A DNA stretch of 64,000 nucleotides from Pseudomonas sp. PSB18 (GCF_014596565.1 NZ_NOIN01000015.1:1-64000), one strand, 5' to 3'; positions 17,613 through 26,930 are shown, numbered from the stretch's first letter. Translations and numbers: made by a program. Notes: generated from the sequence alone by a model not told the origin.

Positions 17613-19454
17613 TCAGTCCCCCAGAGCCTCACCTTCACGCCGAGGATCCGCGCCCCCGGCCAGTGATGCTTTCCCTTGCGCGTCACGCACCCGGACAATC
17701 GCCTGGGTGCCGCTGGTCATGTCGATCTCGCTTACTGTGTGGCCTTTATCTTTCAGTGCCTGGATCAACGCGGGACTGAATTGCCCCTGTTCCAGCTCGG
17801 TGGCGCCATTGCGGCTGCCGAAATTGGGAAGGTTGATGGCGGTTTGCGGGTCCAGGTTCCAGTCCAGCAACCCGATCACCGATTTGGCCACGTATTCGAT
17901 GATCTGTGAGCCTCCCGGCGAGCCGACAGCGGCCAGCAGCTCGCCGTTCTGACGGTCGAAAATCAGTGTCGGTGCCATCGATGAACGTGGGCGCTTGCCG
18001 GGTTCGACACGGTTGGCGACTTTTTGTCCATTCTCTTCGGGGATGAACGAGAAGTCGGTCATCTGGTTGTTGAGCATGAACCCCTGGACCATCAGATGTG
18101 AGCCGAACGCCGATTCCACCGTGGTGGTCATGGACACGGCGCCGCCCTGGTCGTCCACCGCCACCACTTGCGAGGTGGAGATACGCAGCGGCGAACGGTC
18201 CGGGGCGTAGGCCACCTGGATGCCCGGTGGCGTACCGGGTTTAGCGACGCCCATGCTGCGCGGACCGATCAGGTTGGCGCGGCTGGCCAGGTAGCCGGGG
18301 TCGACCAGGCCCTTGACCGGCACAGGGACGAAGTCCGAATCGGCGACATACTGGGCGCGGTCGGCGTAGGCCAGGCGTTCGGCTTCTGCGATCAGGTGCA
18401 CGGCTTCGGGTGCTGGTTCGAGGCCGGCGGGTTTGCCGCTCTTGATGGGTTTCAAGGGGGCGAGGGCGGTGTGGCTGTCGCGCTGTTCCAAAGCCTGCAA
18501 GGTCCCGAGAATCTGTGCTACGGCGATCCCGCCGGAAGAGGGCGGGGCCATGCCGCAGAGCTGCCAGCGCTTGTAGTCGGTACACAGCGGCGCACGCTCC
18601 CGGGCGGCGTAGCCTTTCAGGTCGTTCAGCGAAAGGCTGCCGGGGTTGGCGTGGCCCTGCACCTTGGCGACGATTTCCCGGGCCACCGGTCCTTCGTACA
18701 ACGCATCGGGACCTTCGTTGGCGATGCGCTTGAGCACACCGGCCAATGCCGGATTTTTCAGCAGCGTACCGACGGCTTTCGGACTGCCATCGGTATTCAG
18801 GAAGTACGCGGCCATGTCCGGCGAGCCTGGCAGGGACGGGTCGCCGGCAATGATTGAATGCAGCCGGGGCGAGATCGGAAAACCTTGTTCCGCCAGTTTG
18901 ATGGCCGGCTCGAACAGCGTCGCCCATTTCAAGCGTCCGTGTTTTCGGTGAGCCAGTTCCAGCGCTCGCAGCACACCCGGAGTGCCGACCGAACGGCCAC
19001 CGATCTGTGCGGCGGTAAACGGCATGGGTTTGCCATCGGCCTGCAGGAACAGTCGCTCGGTTGCGCCGGCCGGTGCCGTTTCGCGTCCATCGTAAGTACG
19101 CACGGCCTTGCCATCCCAGAGCACGATGAATGCTCCGCCGCCGATGCCCGAAGACTGCGGTTCCACGAGGGTCAGCACCGCCTGCATCGCGATCGCTGCG
19201 TCGATGGCCGAGCCTCCCCGTCGCAACATCTCCCGCCCTGCCTCGGCCGCCAGAGGGTTGGCTGCGGCGGCCATGTGCTTGTCGGCATGGCGGGTCTGCA
19301 GATCGGCGCGGTAACCGGAGGTGATTTCTGGGGCGGCGGGTAATGCGGGGGTGGTGGAGGAGGGTGGAGCCTTACAGGCAACGAGGGTGAGGGCGATAGC
19401 CAGCAATGAAGAGGCTGACAGGCGATGAAGGTTCGGTTTGAGGTCTGTAAGCAC
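17613..19454 (-). CDS. ggt: Gamma-glutamyltransferase
   Basis: This is a periplasmic gamma-glutamyltranspeptidase that cleaves glutathione and related gamma-glutamyl compounds, 613 residues from the GTG at 19454. A GGAG lies seven bases before that GTG; the ATG codons at 19466 and 19475 are alternatives. The N-terminus has a signal with lipobox-like LVAC, so it may be a lipoprotein. The precursor is expected to self-cleave before the Thr of ISTSQVVAVD, which becomes the catalytic nucleophile of the small subunit. The substrate-binding RSSMAPT and SPGGSQII motifs are present. Length is typical for the family. It stands alone, divergent from a glutathione S-transferase gene, suggesting a shared link to glutathione use. 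Confidence 0.92.
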   Translation of the reverse strand: MLTDLKPNLHRLSASSLLAIALTLVACKAPPSSTTPALPAAPEITSGYRADLQTRHADKHMAAAANPLAAEAGREMLRRGGSAIDAAIAMQAVLTLVEPQSSGIGGGAFIVLWDGKAVRTYDGRETAPAGATERLFLQADGKPMPFTAAQIGGRSVGTPGVLRALELAHRKHGRLKWATLFEPAIKLAEQGFPISPRLHSIIAGDPSLPGSPDMAAYFLNTDGSPKAVGTLLKNPALAGVLKRIANEGPDALYEGPVAREIVAKVQGHANPGSLSLNDLKGYAARERAPLCTDYKRWQLCGMAPPSSGGIAVAQILGTLQALEQRDSHTALAPLKPIKSGKPAGLEPAPEAVHLIAEAERLAYADRAQYVADSDFVPVPVKGLVDPGYLASRANLIGPRSMGVAKPGTPPGIQVAYAPDRSPLRISTSQVVAVDDQGGAVSMTTTVESAFGSHLMVQGFMLNNQMTDFSFIPEENGQKVANRVEPGKRPRSSMAPTLIFDRQNGELLAAVGSPGGSQIIEYVAKSVIGLLDWNLDPQTAINLPNFGSRNGATELEQGQFSPALIQALKDKGHTVSEIDMTSGTQAIVRVRDAQGKASLAGGADPRREGEALGD

Positions 19455-19590
19455 GTGTTGCTCCATCCGTGGCATGGGATATAGAGTCGGACTGTAGCGA
19501 TGCGAGACGCAGGGTGCAAACCGACAGGAGCCCGCTTCTCAGCAGTACCACCAGGAAACAGGATTGACCCGCATACGGAGGAATGACCTG

Positions 19591-20202
19591 ATGAAACTGA
19601 TTGGCATGCTGGATTCTCCCTATGTTCGCCGCGTGGCCATCTCGCTTGATCTGATGGGCGTCTCGTTCGAGCATGTGGCACTGTCGGTATTCGGTTCGTT
19701 CGAAGCGTTCCGCGCGATCAACCCGGTGGTAAAGGCCCCCAGCCTGGTGCTGGATGACGGAAATGTGTTGATGGATTCGACGCTGATCATCGACTACTTC
19801 GAGGCGCAGAGCCCCGCTGACAAGAAGTTGATGCCGCAACAGGCCGTGCCCCTGGTCGCTTCGCTGCAGGTGTTGGGATCGGCGCTGGCTGCTTGCGAAA
19901 AGGCCGTGCAGATTGTCTATGAACGCCAGTTACGCCCTGAGGAAAAGCGTCATCAGCCTTGGCTGGACCGGGTGGTGGGGCAGTTGCTGGCGGCCTGCCG
20001 CGAATGGGAAGCCCAGCTGGCGCGCGTGCCGCCGGCTGCCGAGGACAGGCCGGATCAGGCCGCCATCACCAGTGCCGTCGCCTGGTCTTTCATTCAACTG
20101 ATGGTGGCCGATGTCGCCAGAGCAGATGATTTTCCCGTGTTGCATGCTCATGCGGCACGCTTGGAAGAGACCGAATGGTTCAGGCGCTATCCCCAGGTTT
20201 GA
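19591..20202 (+). CDS. Glutathione S-transferase family protein
   Basis: This protein has 203 residues. The N-terminal thioredoxin-like domain (about 1-80) contains SPYVRRVAISL, the glutathione-binding cis-proline stretch VKAPSLVLDDG, and the DSTLIIDYF helix. An all-helical C-terminal domain follows. The ATG at 19591 is preceded by GGAGG nine bases upstream. It is divergent from ggt with about 130 bases between them. The substrate is unknown; detoxification of electrophiles is usual for the family. Confidence 0.88.
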   Translation: MKLIGMLDSPYVRRVAISLDLMGVSFEHVALSVFGSFEAFRAINPVVKAPSLVLDDGNVLMDSTLIIDYFEAQSPADKKLMPQQAVPLVASLQVLGSALAACEKAVQIVYERQLRPEEKRHQPWLDRVVGQLLAACREWEAQLARVPPAAEDRPDQAAITSAVAWSFIQLMVADVARADDFPVLHAHAARLEETEWFRRYPQV

Positions 20203-20260
20203 AAAGGGCAGTCATGCACTTGCCACATCCAGGCCACAGAAGTGTCCCCGCGCTGGCCTG

Positions 20261-21262
20261 CTATTTGATCTTAACGACGACCTTACCTTTTGCCCGACCT
20301 TGACCCAGATAATCGAGTGCTTCCTTCGCATGCTCGAAAGCAAAGACCCGATCCATGACAGGCTTGATGCGCTCGGATTTGATGAGCATGCCAATTTCAT
20401 TGAGCTGAGCGCCGTCCGGGCGAACGAACAGGAACGAATAGGTCACGTTGTTCTTTTTCGCCAGACCGATGATCTTGCGGCTCATCAGGCCGAAGATGAA
20501 CGAGAAGAGAACGTTCATCCGGCGGGCCTTGGCAAAGGCTTTGTCCAGGGGACCGATCAGTGAAACCATTTTGCCGCCCGGCTTGAGAATGCCAACGGAC
20601 TTTTCAAGTGTGTCTCCTCGGGTTGTACCGAGTATCACATCGTAGCCACTGAGCACGTGCTCAAATGCCTGTTTCTTGTAATCGACCACTTCGTCTGCGC
20701 CCAGGCTACGTACCAGCTCGATGTTTGTGGTACTGGTCGTGGTCGCGACCTTGGCCCCCAGATGTTTTGCCAGTTGGATCGCGAAGGTACCAATACCTCC
20801 TGATCCTGCCGGGACGAATAGTTTCTGGCCTGCCTTGAGATGGGCGCGCTCTTTCAACGCTTGCCAGGAGGTCAGCCCCACCATTGGCAGGGATGCGGCT
20901 TGCACGAAATCCAGGTTCTCAGGTTTCAACGCGGCAACCGCCTCGGGTACTACTGCAAACTCGGCGATCGAGCCGGTGCCAAGGTCAAAGAGGCTGGCAA
21001 ATATCGCATCACCTGGCTTGAAGCGAGTGACCGCGCTGCCAACTTCCATGACCACGCCCGCGAGATCGCTGCCTATGACGGCCGGCAACTTGAACTTCAG
21101 GACAGGTTTGAACATACCCGTTGGGATCATGTTGTCGATCGGGTTCAGCCCGGCGGCGTAGACCTCGACCAGCATCTCGTTGGACGCGATTGTCGGGCGG
21201 GCAACTTGCTCGAACCCGATGTGCGGCGACTTGCCATAGCGTTTGAATGTGAGGGCTTTCAT
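20261..21262 (-). CDS. NAD(P)-dependent MDR-family oxidoreductase (quinone oxidoreductase-like)
   Basis: This medium-chain dehydrogenase/reductase has 333 residues. The GroES-like N-terminal half contains AAGLNPIDN and VIGSDLAGVV. The Rossmann half has the nucleotide loop AGSGGIGTFAIQLAKHLG. No structural zinc cysteines are seen, as in quinone oxidoreductases and enone reductases. It is the third gene of a minus-strand set (OYE, SDR, MDR) downstream of the divergent TetR regulator, with a 108-base gap from the SDR. The set fits a response to reactive electrophiles. The ATG giving MKALTFKRYG is chosen; the extension to 21322 is non-homologous. Confidence 0.88.
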   Translation of the reverse strand: MKALTFKRYGKSPHIGFEQVARPTIASNEMLVEVYAAGLNPIDNMIPTGMFKPVLKFKLPAVIGSDLAGVVMEVGSAVTRFKPGDAIFASLFDLGTGSIAEFAVVPEAVAALKPENLDFVQAASLPMVGLTSWQALKERAHLKAGQKLFVPAGSGGIGTFAIQLAKHLGAKVATTTSTTNIELVRSLGADEVVDYKKQAFEHVLSGYDVILGTTRGDTLEKSVGILKPGGKMVSLIGPLDKAFAKARRMNVLFSFIFGLMSRKIIGLAKKNNVTYSFLFVRPDGAQLNEIGMLIKSERIKPVMDRVFAFEHAKEALDYLGQGRAKGKVVVKIK

Positions 21263-21370
21263 TGTGCTCTGATTCCGATGTGGATATGCCGCTGCCACTT
21301 CGCTCCCCGGCGACATGGTCACAGGGAAGCTTTGCGTTCAATTGCGTTGACTGAGCGAGAGCAATGACAC

Positions 21371-22159
21371 TCAGGCTTTCGGTTGATAGCGCTCAGCGGC
21401 GTGGGCTTGGCGAATCTCTGACAGTAAACCCTGCCGCGCTTGATCCAGGGCCGTCCAGCGTGCCTCGGTGTGTAACGGCGGGATGGTGACCAGCTCGCGG
21501 CGATCAAAGCCGATCAGCGCGGCATCGACCAACTCTTCGACATCCATCACTTCGCTCAGCGAGTTGACGTCAATCCCTGCGCGTTCCCAGATTTCGGTAC
21601 GGGTGGCGGCTGGCAAGACTGCTTGGACATAGACACCTTTGGACGACAACTCCAGGTGCAGCCCTTGGGACAGGAACAGTACGAACGCCTTCGAAGCGCC
21701 ATACACCGACATGCCGAATTCAGGCGCCAAACCCACCACCGATCCCAGATTGACGATGGAACCCGCACCGGACTGTGCAAAGCGCGGAGCTACCGCAGCG
21801 GCGAGCCGCGTCACGGCAACGACGTTGAGCGAGACAAGCCGATCGATCGCCTCGGCGTTCTGTTGAACGAAAGCACCGGATTGAGCCAACCCTGCGTTGT
21901 TGATCAATACGCCAATGCGCGAGTCCTCACGCAGGCGGGTTTCGACTGCACTGAGGTCGGCAGGGTGGGTCAAGTCAGCTTGCACAACATCAACGGCAAC
22001 GCCGTGTTCTGCATGAAGGCGGGCGGCCAGCGCATCCAGGCGTTCCTTGTCTCGGGCGACAAGGACAAGATCATGGCCGCGTTCGGCAAAGCGTTTGGCA
22101 TAGGTGGCGCCGATGCCGGTAGAGGCACCCGTGATAAGAACAGTCGCAAGCGTTGTCAT
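21371..22159 (-). CDS. Short-chain dehydrogenase/reductase
   Basis: This is a classical SDR of 262 residues. It has the cofactor motif TGASTGIG (residues 10-17), the NNAG motif, and a catalytic Ser with Tyr-x-x-x-Lys in SVYGASKAF. It follows the OYE gene by 47 bases and belongs to the same presumed operon. The start ATG (MTTLATVLITGAS) lies close to the Rossmann motif, as in the family. The substrate cannot be told from the sequence. Confidence 0.9.
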   Translation of the reverse strand: MTTLATVLITGASTGIGATYAKRFAERGHDLVLVARDKERLDALAARLHAEHGVAVDVVQADLTHPADLSAVETRLREDSRIGVLINNAGLAQSGAFVQQNAEAIDRLVSLNVVAVTRLAAAVAPRFAQSGAGSIVNLGSVVGLAPEFGMSVYGASKAFVLFLSQGLHLELSSKGVYVQAVLPAATRTEIWERAGIDVNSLSEVMDVEELVDAALIGFDRRELVTIPPLHTEARWTALDQARQGLLSEIRQAHAAERYQPKA

Positions 22160-22206
22160 GTTGGAATTCCTGGGGCGTGTTGTACAAGAAGATGAGTGGG
22201 GAAGCC

Positions 22207-23289
22207 TCAACCAGCGATGGTCGGATAGTCGGTATAACCTTTGGCGCCGCCACCGTAGAGCGTGGCGCCGTCGAGCGGTGTCAATGGCGCAGCGGTTTTC
22301 AAGCGTTCAACCAGGTCCGGGTTGCTGATGAACGGACGGCCGAAGGCAATCAGATCTGCCTTGTCCTCGTTGAGGGCAGCGGTAGCCAATTGCAGGTCGT
22401 AGCCGTTATTGGCCAGGTAGGTCTGCTTGAATCGCTGGCGTAATGCGGCGTAGTTGAACGGTGCTACATCGCGGGGGCCGCCAGTGGCACCTTCCACTAC
22501 GTGCAGCAAGACAATCCCCAGCGCATTGAGCTGCTCGACGATGTATTCGTACTGGGGTTGAGGAGCGCTGCTGGAGACGCCATTGGCCGGAGAGACCGGC
22601 GAAATCCGCACGCCGGTGCGCTCGGCACCGATTTCATCGACCACTGCCGCGACGACTTCGATCAGCAGGCGGGCGCGATTCTCTATCGAGCCGCCGTAGG
22701 CATCCGTGCGCTGGTTGGCGTTGTCTTTGATGAACTGATCAAGCAGGTAACCGTTGGCCCCGTGGATCTCGACGCCGTCGAAGCCTGCGGCAATGGCGTT
22801 CGCCGCCGCTTGGCGAAAGTCATTGACGATGCCTGGCAGCTCGCTCGATTGCAGGGCTCGAGGTTCCGAGACGTCGGCGAAATGGTTGTTGACGAAAGTC
22901 TTCGTCTGCGCCCGGATCGCAGACGGCGCCACAGGTGCTGCGCCATCCGGTTGCAGATCGACGTGGGAAACACGGCCAACGTGCCAAAGCTGCACAAAGA
23001 TTCGCCCACCCGCTGCATGTACGGCGTCCGTCACCGTCCGCCAGCCGGCGATTTGCTCGGGCGTGTACAGCCCCGGGGTGTCTTGATATCCCTGTGCCTG
23101 CGCCGATATCTGGGTGGCTTCAGTGATGATCAGACCGGCCGAGGCGCGTTGGGCGTAATAGGTTGCGCTCAATTCGCTCGGGACTAGGCCAGCGCCTGCG
23201 CGGTTACGGGTCAGCGGCGCCATCACGATGCGATTGGAGAGCGTCACGTCACCCAGCAAATAGGGTTCGAACAGCGATTTCTCAGACAT
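22207..23289 (-). CDS. Old yellow enzyme family ene-reductase (NemA/XenB-like)
   Basis: This is an FMN-dependent reductase of 360 residues that reduces activated C=C bonds and nitro compounds. Family signatures include MAPLTRNRA near the N-terminus, QLWHVGRVSH, the His/Asn substrate pair in HGANGYLLDQF, and GRPFISNPDLVERL near the C-terminus. It is the first gene of the minus-strand cluster and starts 125 bases from the divergent TetR gene. That spacing contains two inverted repeats overlapping both promoters. The context resembles nemRA of E. coli, where an electrophile-sensing TetR repressor controls NemA. Confidence 0.93.
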   Translation of the reverse strand: MSEKSLFEPYLLGDVTLSNRIVMAPLTRNRAGAGLVPSELSATYYAQRASAGLIITEATQISAQAQGYQDTPGLYTPEQIAGWRTVTDAVHAAGGRIFVQLWHVGRVSHVDLQPDGAAPVAPSAIRAQTKTFVNNHFADVSEPRALQSSELPGIVNDFRQAAANAIAAGFDGVEIHGANGYLLDQFIKDNANQRTDAYGGSIENRARLLIEVVAAVVDEIGAERTGVRISPVSPANGVSSSAPQPQYEYIVEQLNALGIVLLHVVEGATGGPRDVAPFNYAALRQRFKQTYLANNGYDLQLATAALNEDKADLIAFGRPFISNPDLVERLKTAAPLTPLDGATLYGGGAKGYTDYPTIAG

Positions 23290-23322
23290 GATTTCCAGCT
23301 TCTGGTGGGGGGAATGGCCTCA

Positions 23323-23383
23323 ATGATTGCGAGTGAACTCTAAAATGTCAACATTTTGATGTTGGATGACATCAATGTATACT
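23323..23383. promoter_or_regulatory. Divergent promoters and operator palindromes between OYE and TetR genes
   Basis: AAAATGT-CA-ACATTTT (23342-23357) is a perfect inverted repeat. It overlaps a second one, TTGATGT-N6-ACATCAA (23356-23375). Toward the TetR gene TTGATG, 16 bases, TATACT (23356-23383) forms a good promoter. Toward OYE, on the minus strand, TTGACA (23351-23346), 17 bases, AATCAT forms a promoter. Both operators therefore cover the -35 regions, which fits repression by the adjacent TetR protein. The sites are seen directly; binding is inference. Confidence 0.7.
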
Positions 23384-23414
23384 GCCGGCGAGTTGGACAA
23401 CGCTTGGATGGACG

Positions 23415-24017
23415 ATGAAAGTCACGAAGAAACAGGCACAGGCGAATCGCGCACATATTGTTGAAACCGCGTCCGCGCTCTTTCGGGAGCGCGGCTATGA
23501 CGGCGTTGGCATCGCGGATCTCATGGCTGCTGCCGGATTTACCCAGGGAGGCTTTTATAAGCACTTCCGCTCCAAGGCCGATCTGATGGCGGAGTCGTCG
23601 GCTTGCAGTATCGCGCAGTCCGCGGAGCTCACTGCCGGCGCCTCGATACAAGAGTTCGTGCGTGCCTATCTTTCGCGCGAACATCGCGATAACCGGGCCA
23701 CCGGCTGCACATTCGCGGCGTTGTGCGCGGATGCCGCTCGTAAAGAGGATGAGGTCCGCGCTACCTTTGCGGCAGGTATCGAGACCCAACTGGGTGTGTT
23801 GCTTGGAGGAGGGGACTTGAGCCCTGAAGCCGCTGAGAAGGCTCGTGCAACGCATCTGGCGATAATGGCCCAGGCACTCGGCGCCATTGTGATGTCCCGC
23901 GCCTGTCCCGACGACTCTTCATTGGCTGATGAAATTCTTGAGGCCTGTCACGTCGCGATCATCAAATCTTTGACGTCGTCGGAGGCCGTGCCGGACGAAC
24001 TGCAACTGAATAACTGA
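23415..24017 (+). CDS. TetR/AcrR-family repressor of the OYE cluster
   Basis: This protein has 200 residues. The N-terminal TetR HTH (about 10-57) reads IVETASALFRERGYDGVGIADLMAAAG, here quoted as IVETASALF and GFTQGGFYKHF. The ligand domain has cysteines at positions 98 and 104 (TGCTFAALC), near the place where NemR carries its redox-sensitive cysteine. It is divergent from the OYE-SDR-MDR genes and shares an operator-bearing spacer with them, so autoregulation and repression of the cluster are likely. Electrophile sensing is inferred from context. Confidence 0.88.
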   Translation: MKVTKKQAQANRAHIVETASALFRERGYDGVGIADLMAAAGFTQGGFYKHFRSKADLMAESSACSIAQSAELTAGASIQEFVRAYLSREHRDNRATGCTFAALCADAARKEDEVRATFAAGIETQLGVLLGGGDLSPEAAEKARATHLAIMAQALGAIVMSRACPDDSSLADEILEACHVAIIKSLTSSEAVPDELQLNN

Positions 24018-24180
24018 GGTGAGTCGAGCCAGCTCAGCCACTTCGGGGATGTGCTTTGGGGCCACCAGAAAGGCATTTCGATCCGGTGTTGAGGCCAGCA
24101 CTGGATTTGGTTTATTTGCGCAAAACACGATGGTTCAGGCAATCGTGGCGATACCTGCCGTGTAGCTTTTTTCAGCGCAT

Positions 24181-24216
24181 AAAAAAACGGCTTATCTTTC
24201 GATAAGCCGTTTTTAG
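24181..24216 (-). terminator. Terminator of tRNA-Met
   Basis: AAACGGCTTATC pairs with GATAAGCCGTTT around TTTC; on the minus strand it is followed by a run of Ts. It sits a few bases past the CCA end of the tRNA. The 24018-24180 stretch beyond it holds no recognisable gene. Confidence 0.9.
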
Positions 24217-24220
24217 TACT

Positions 24221-24297
24221 TGGTGGCTACACAGGGACTTGAACCCCGGACCCCAGCATTATGAATGCTATGCTCTAACCAACTGAGCTATGTAGCC
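24221..24297 (-). tRNA. tRNA-Met (anticodon CAT)
   Basis: This 77-nt cloverleaf on the minus strand has acceptor GGCTACA pairing with TGTAGCC and an encoded CCA. The D-arm is AGCTCAGTTGGTTAGAGC, the anticodon loop is TTCATAA, and the T-arm contains GGTTCAAGTCC. The sequence resembles elongator tRNA-Met rather than the initiator, since the acceptor has a normal first base pair. A terminator follows directly. Confidence 0.93.
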
Positions 24298-24400
24298 AAG
24301 TGGCGCGCATTATTCGCCGGTAACGAGGATGTGTCAAGCGTAAATCTGAAATATTTCTCTGCGCTTTCAACCGCTTATCCATCCTCGCCGCAAATGCCCC

Positions 24401-26458
24401 TCAACCGAGTTGAAATCTCCCGGTATTCGCACTCAGCGCCTGGCTTCCCTGGCTCAGGGTATCCGCCGCCAGGTTCACTGCCCGCGCACCGTCCAGCAAG
24501 CGCATGGCGGCTTGATCGACCTGCTGGATATTGCCGCTGACCTCGTCGGCCGTGCTGGCCTGTTCGTCCACCGCGGTGGCGATCTGCGCCAGGGTATCGG
24601 TAACGCTTTGCACGGCGCTGGCGATTTCTCCCAGGCGCTCGCCCAGGCTGGTGACGGCCTGCGCGTCGGTCTGTGCCTGTTCGCAGGCGGCTTCCATCAG
24701 GCTGACCGCTTCATTGACCGTCGCGCGCAGACTGTCGACCGTGCCTGCAATCTGCTGCGTGGAGGACTGGGTACGCTGCGACAGGCTGCGGACCTCATCG
24801 GCCACCACCGCGAAACCGCGCCCCTGTTCCCCGGCACGCGCCGCTTCGATGGCGGCGTTGAGGGCCAGCAGGTTGGTCTGCTCGGCCACGCCACGGATGG
24901 TGTCGACCACCAGCTGGATCTGTTGCCCCTGTTCGCTCACCCGGCCCAGGGCGGCAGCGGTGTCGTTGAGGCGCTGGTTGAGCTGCTGGATACTCGCGGT
25001 TGTGCGTTGGCTGTCGCGGCTGCTGTCGGCGGCGATGCGTCGGGTCTGCTGGGCGCTGTCGGACGCCTGCTCACAGCTTTTTGCCACGCCTTGGGAGGTC
25101 GCGGCCAGTTGCGTTGCCGCGGCGGCGATCTGGCTGATCTGCATCTGTTGGGCTTCGACCTCTCCCAGGGCGCCGCTGGAGTGGGTGTTGAGGGTGCGCA
25201 CGGCATTGCTTACCTGCGACGTCTCGTGGTCGACCCCCAGCAGGCTGTTGCGCAGTTGCACCACGGCGACGTTGAGGGCGGTGCTGATCGCCGCCAGTTC
25301 ATCGCGTCCTTGTACCGGCACTTGCAAGCTGAGGTTACCGTCACGCAGGGCTTCGGCCAGCAAGGTGATACCGCTGGCGCTGCGGCGAATGGACGCCTGC
25401 AGGCAGACAAATAAGTAGAGTGCCGCCAACAGTAGGCAGCCCAGCACCGTCGCCACCAGTGTGAACTGGCGGATCGCCGTGCCGTGGTAATGATTCAGCC
25501 GCGTATCCAGGGCTACGAGAGATTGCTGGCGCAGGGCGGCCAGATCGGACAGCAGGGTATCCAGGTGTTTCTCGAAGTCTTCCGGCTTGAGGCTGATGGA
25601 GCCGCCGAACACGCCGTCATCCAGCACTTTCAGTTCGGTATCCAGATGCTTGAGGCTGCCTTGATATTGACTGGCCCAGGTTTGCAGGTCGTTGGGCAGG
25701 CGTGCTTCCAGGAGCCCTCCGGTCTTGAGCAATTGATCCCGGGCGTCGCCGATGCGGCTGCGCAGGTCCCGCAGTTGCAGGCGGCTCTGCAGGGTGAACT
25801 GGCCCGACACCACCGAAGCCTGTCCGACGCTGGCCAGGCGCCCGACCCGTTCGATCAGTTCGGGGGTCTGTTGGGTCGAGATCTGGGTCAGCAGATAGGT
25901 TTCCAGCCAGGAGGCGAGGGTCAGGCGATTGTCCATCACGATCTGCTCGCGCAGGGCTTGCAGCGCACTGAGGGCGGCGGTGAAGCGGTCATAGCCATCC
26001 GGCCACCAACCCACGGCGCCCAGGCTTTTCGAGTCCAGGCCCTTGAGGCTGGTCTGCAAGGCCTGGTAGCGGGCGAGAATATCGGCTTCGGCGCCCTCGG
26101 CCTGTAAGGTGGCGTTCAGGTCATCGGCGGCCTGGTTGAGGGCAGGTTGCACGGCATCGAAAGCGGCCATCGCGGCAAGCGTGGCAGGCGTGGGTTGCCG
26201 ATTGGTTTCCGTGGCGCGCCAACGGGCGGCGCGATTTCGCTGGGCGGTGAGCAGGTTGTCCAGGTTGTCCAGGGCCAGCAGTTGACGGACCCCGGCGCGC
26301 TCCCCGGAAATCAGGCTGAGCTGATCGCGATAGTCTTGGCCGATGATCCACAGGCTGCCCATGAGTGGCAGGATGAAGAGCAGGAACAACAGCTGGAATT
26401 TACCGGCGAAGCCGAAACGTCCCAATAATCCGATGCCCGGTGATAGAAAAGCCTGCAT
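24401..26458 (-). CDS. Membrane-bound methyl-accepting chemotaxis protein
   Basis: This is a transmembrane chemoreceptor of 685 residues. A cytoplasmic N-terminal stretch precedes TM1 (about residues 20-40, LLFLLFILPLMGSLWI). A helical periplasmic sensor of about 300 residues follows, then TM2 (LVATVLGCLLLAALYLFVC) and a HAMP domain. The MCP domain has the tip EQTNLLALNAAIEAARAGE. ATG 26458 (MQAFLSPG) has GGGGAG seven bases upstream; the ATG two codons earlier is too close to it. The sensor type and ligand are not recognised. It is a solitary gene. Confidence 0.92.
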   Translation of the reverse strand: MQAFLSPGIGLLGRFGFAGKFQLLFLLFILPLMGSLWIIGQDYRDQLSLISGERAGVRQLLALDNLDNLLTAQRNRAARWRATETNRQPTPATLAAMAAFDAVQPALNQAADDLNATLQAEGAEADILARYQALQTSLKGLDSKSLGAVGWWPDGYDRFTAALSALQALREQIVMDNRLTLASWLETYLLTQISTQQTPELIERVGRLASVGQASVVSGQFTLQSRLQLRDLRSRIGDARDQLLKTGGLLEARLPNDLQTWASQYQGSLKHLDTELKVLDDGVFGGSISLKPEDFEKHLDTLLSDLAALRQQSLVALDTRLNHYHGTAIRQFTLVATVLGCLLLAALYLFVCLQASIRRSASGITLLAEALRDGNLSLQVPVQGRDELAAISTALNVAVVQLRNSLLGVDHETSQVSNAVRTLNTHSSGALGEVEAQQMQISQIAAAATQLAATSQGVAKSCEQASDSAQQTRRIAADSSRDSQRTTASIQQLNQRLNDTAAALGRVSEQGQQIQLVVDTIRGVAEQTNLLALNAAIEAARAGEQGRGFAVVADEVRSLSQRTQSSTQQIAGTVDSLRATVNEAVSLMEAACEQAQTDAQAVTSLGERLGEIASAVQSVTDTLAQIATAVDEQASTADEVSGNIQQVDQAAMRLLDGARAVNLAADTLSQGSQALSANTGRFQLG

Positions 26459-26464
26459 GCCCAT

Positions 26465-26794
26465 ACTCCCCTGAACACCCTCGCACTCTTTTTGTGCGTT
26501 TCTACACAATGCCGAAACAGGTGTTCTTTTAAAAGGCCTCGAAAGTTCGCTCTGGTTCGCTCTGTACGCGGGCTCCGTAGCGAAACTTCCCATTCTCGGT
26601 CCCCTTTGTAAGAGGCCGCGTTATAACGATTAATAAGGCAAGATTCAGACCATGGCGTTGGGCTATCACCTTGTAAGCGGACAATTTTTCAACGCGGATA
26701 GCAACAAGCCAAGGGGATCGTTGTTGCACCAAAAAATGGCACGTTGCTGGGGCTACCCTTGGGGCGATGTTTGTATTGCCGACAATGTGTGTAC
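26465..26794. other. Intergenic region without a recognised gene
   Basis: About 330 bases lie between the chemoreceptor start and the structured leader of the TerC gene. The ORFs here are short and without coding character. It must contain the divergent promoters of both genes, but no convincing -35/-10 pair was identified. The DNA is more AT-rich than its surroundings around 26500-26720. Confidence 0.5.
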
Positions 26795-26907
26795 CTAAGG
26801 CCCGTCTGAGCCCTCTCAGTTACCGGGCTTAGCTGCGCGGGCGCGCTTGTCAGATCCTGTAATGATTCGTTTCGTATGAAGCATCCTGAATTTCTGTAGG
26901 ATTTTTA
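26795..26907 (+). promoter_or_regulatory. Structured leader upstream of the TerC-CorC gene (candidate attenuator)
   Basis: CTAAGGCCCG (26795) pairs with CGGGCTTAG (26824-26832) with one bulged G, and inside it CTGAG pairs with CTCAG around CCCT, giving a strong two-part hairpin. Downstream, ATCCT (26883-26887) pairs with AGGAT (26898-26902), followed by TTTTT, a weak terminator-like hairpin. A second ATCCTG at 26854 could compete for the same AGGAT. It was checked for the yybP-ykoY manganese riboswitch often found before terC genes, but the conserved core was not found. A small ORF follows. Regulatory function is inference. Confidence 0.4.
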
Positions 26908-26930
26908 TCCCAAATTACTTTCAGGTCGAT

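Noticed and set aside
26730..26755. Sigma-54 promoter (TGGCACG...TTGC) upstream of the TerC gene
   Set aside because: GG and the following TTGC are too close; the required spacing between the GG and GC elements is not met.
26740..26930. yybP-ykoY manganese riboswitch before the TerC gene
   Set aside because: The conserved GGGGAGUA and CCGAGACC-like core elements were looked for and not found; only generic hairpins are present.
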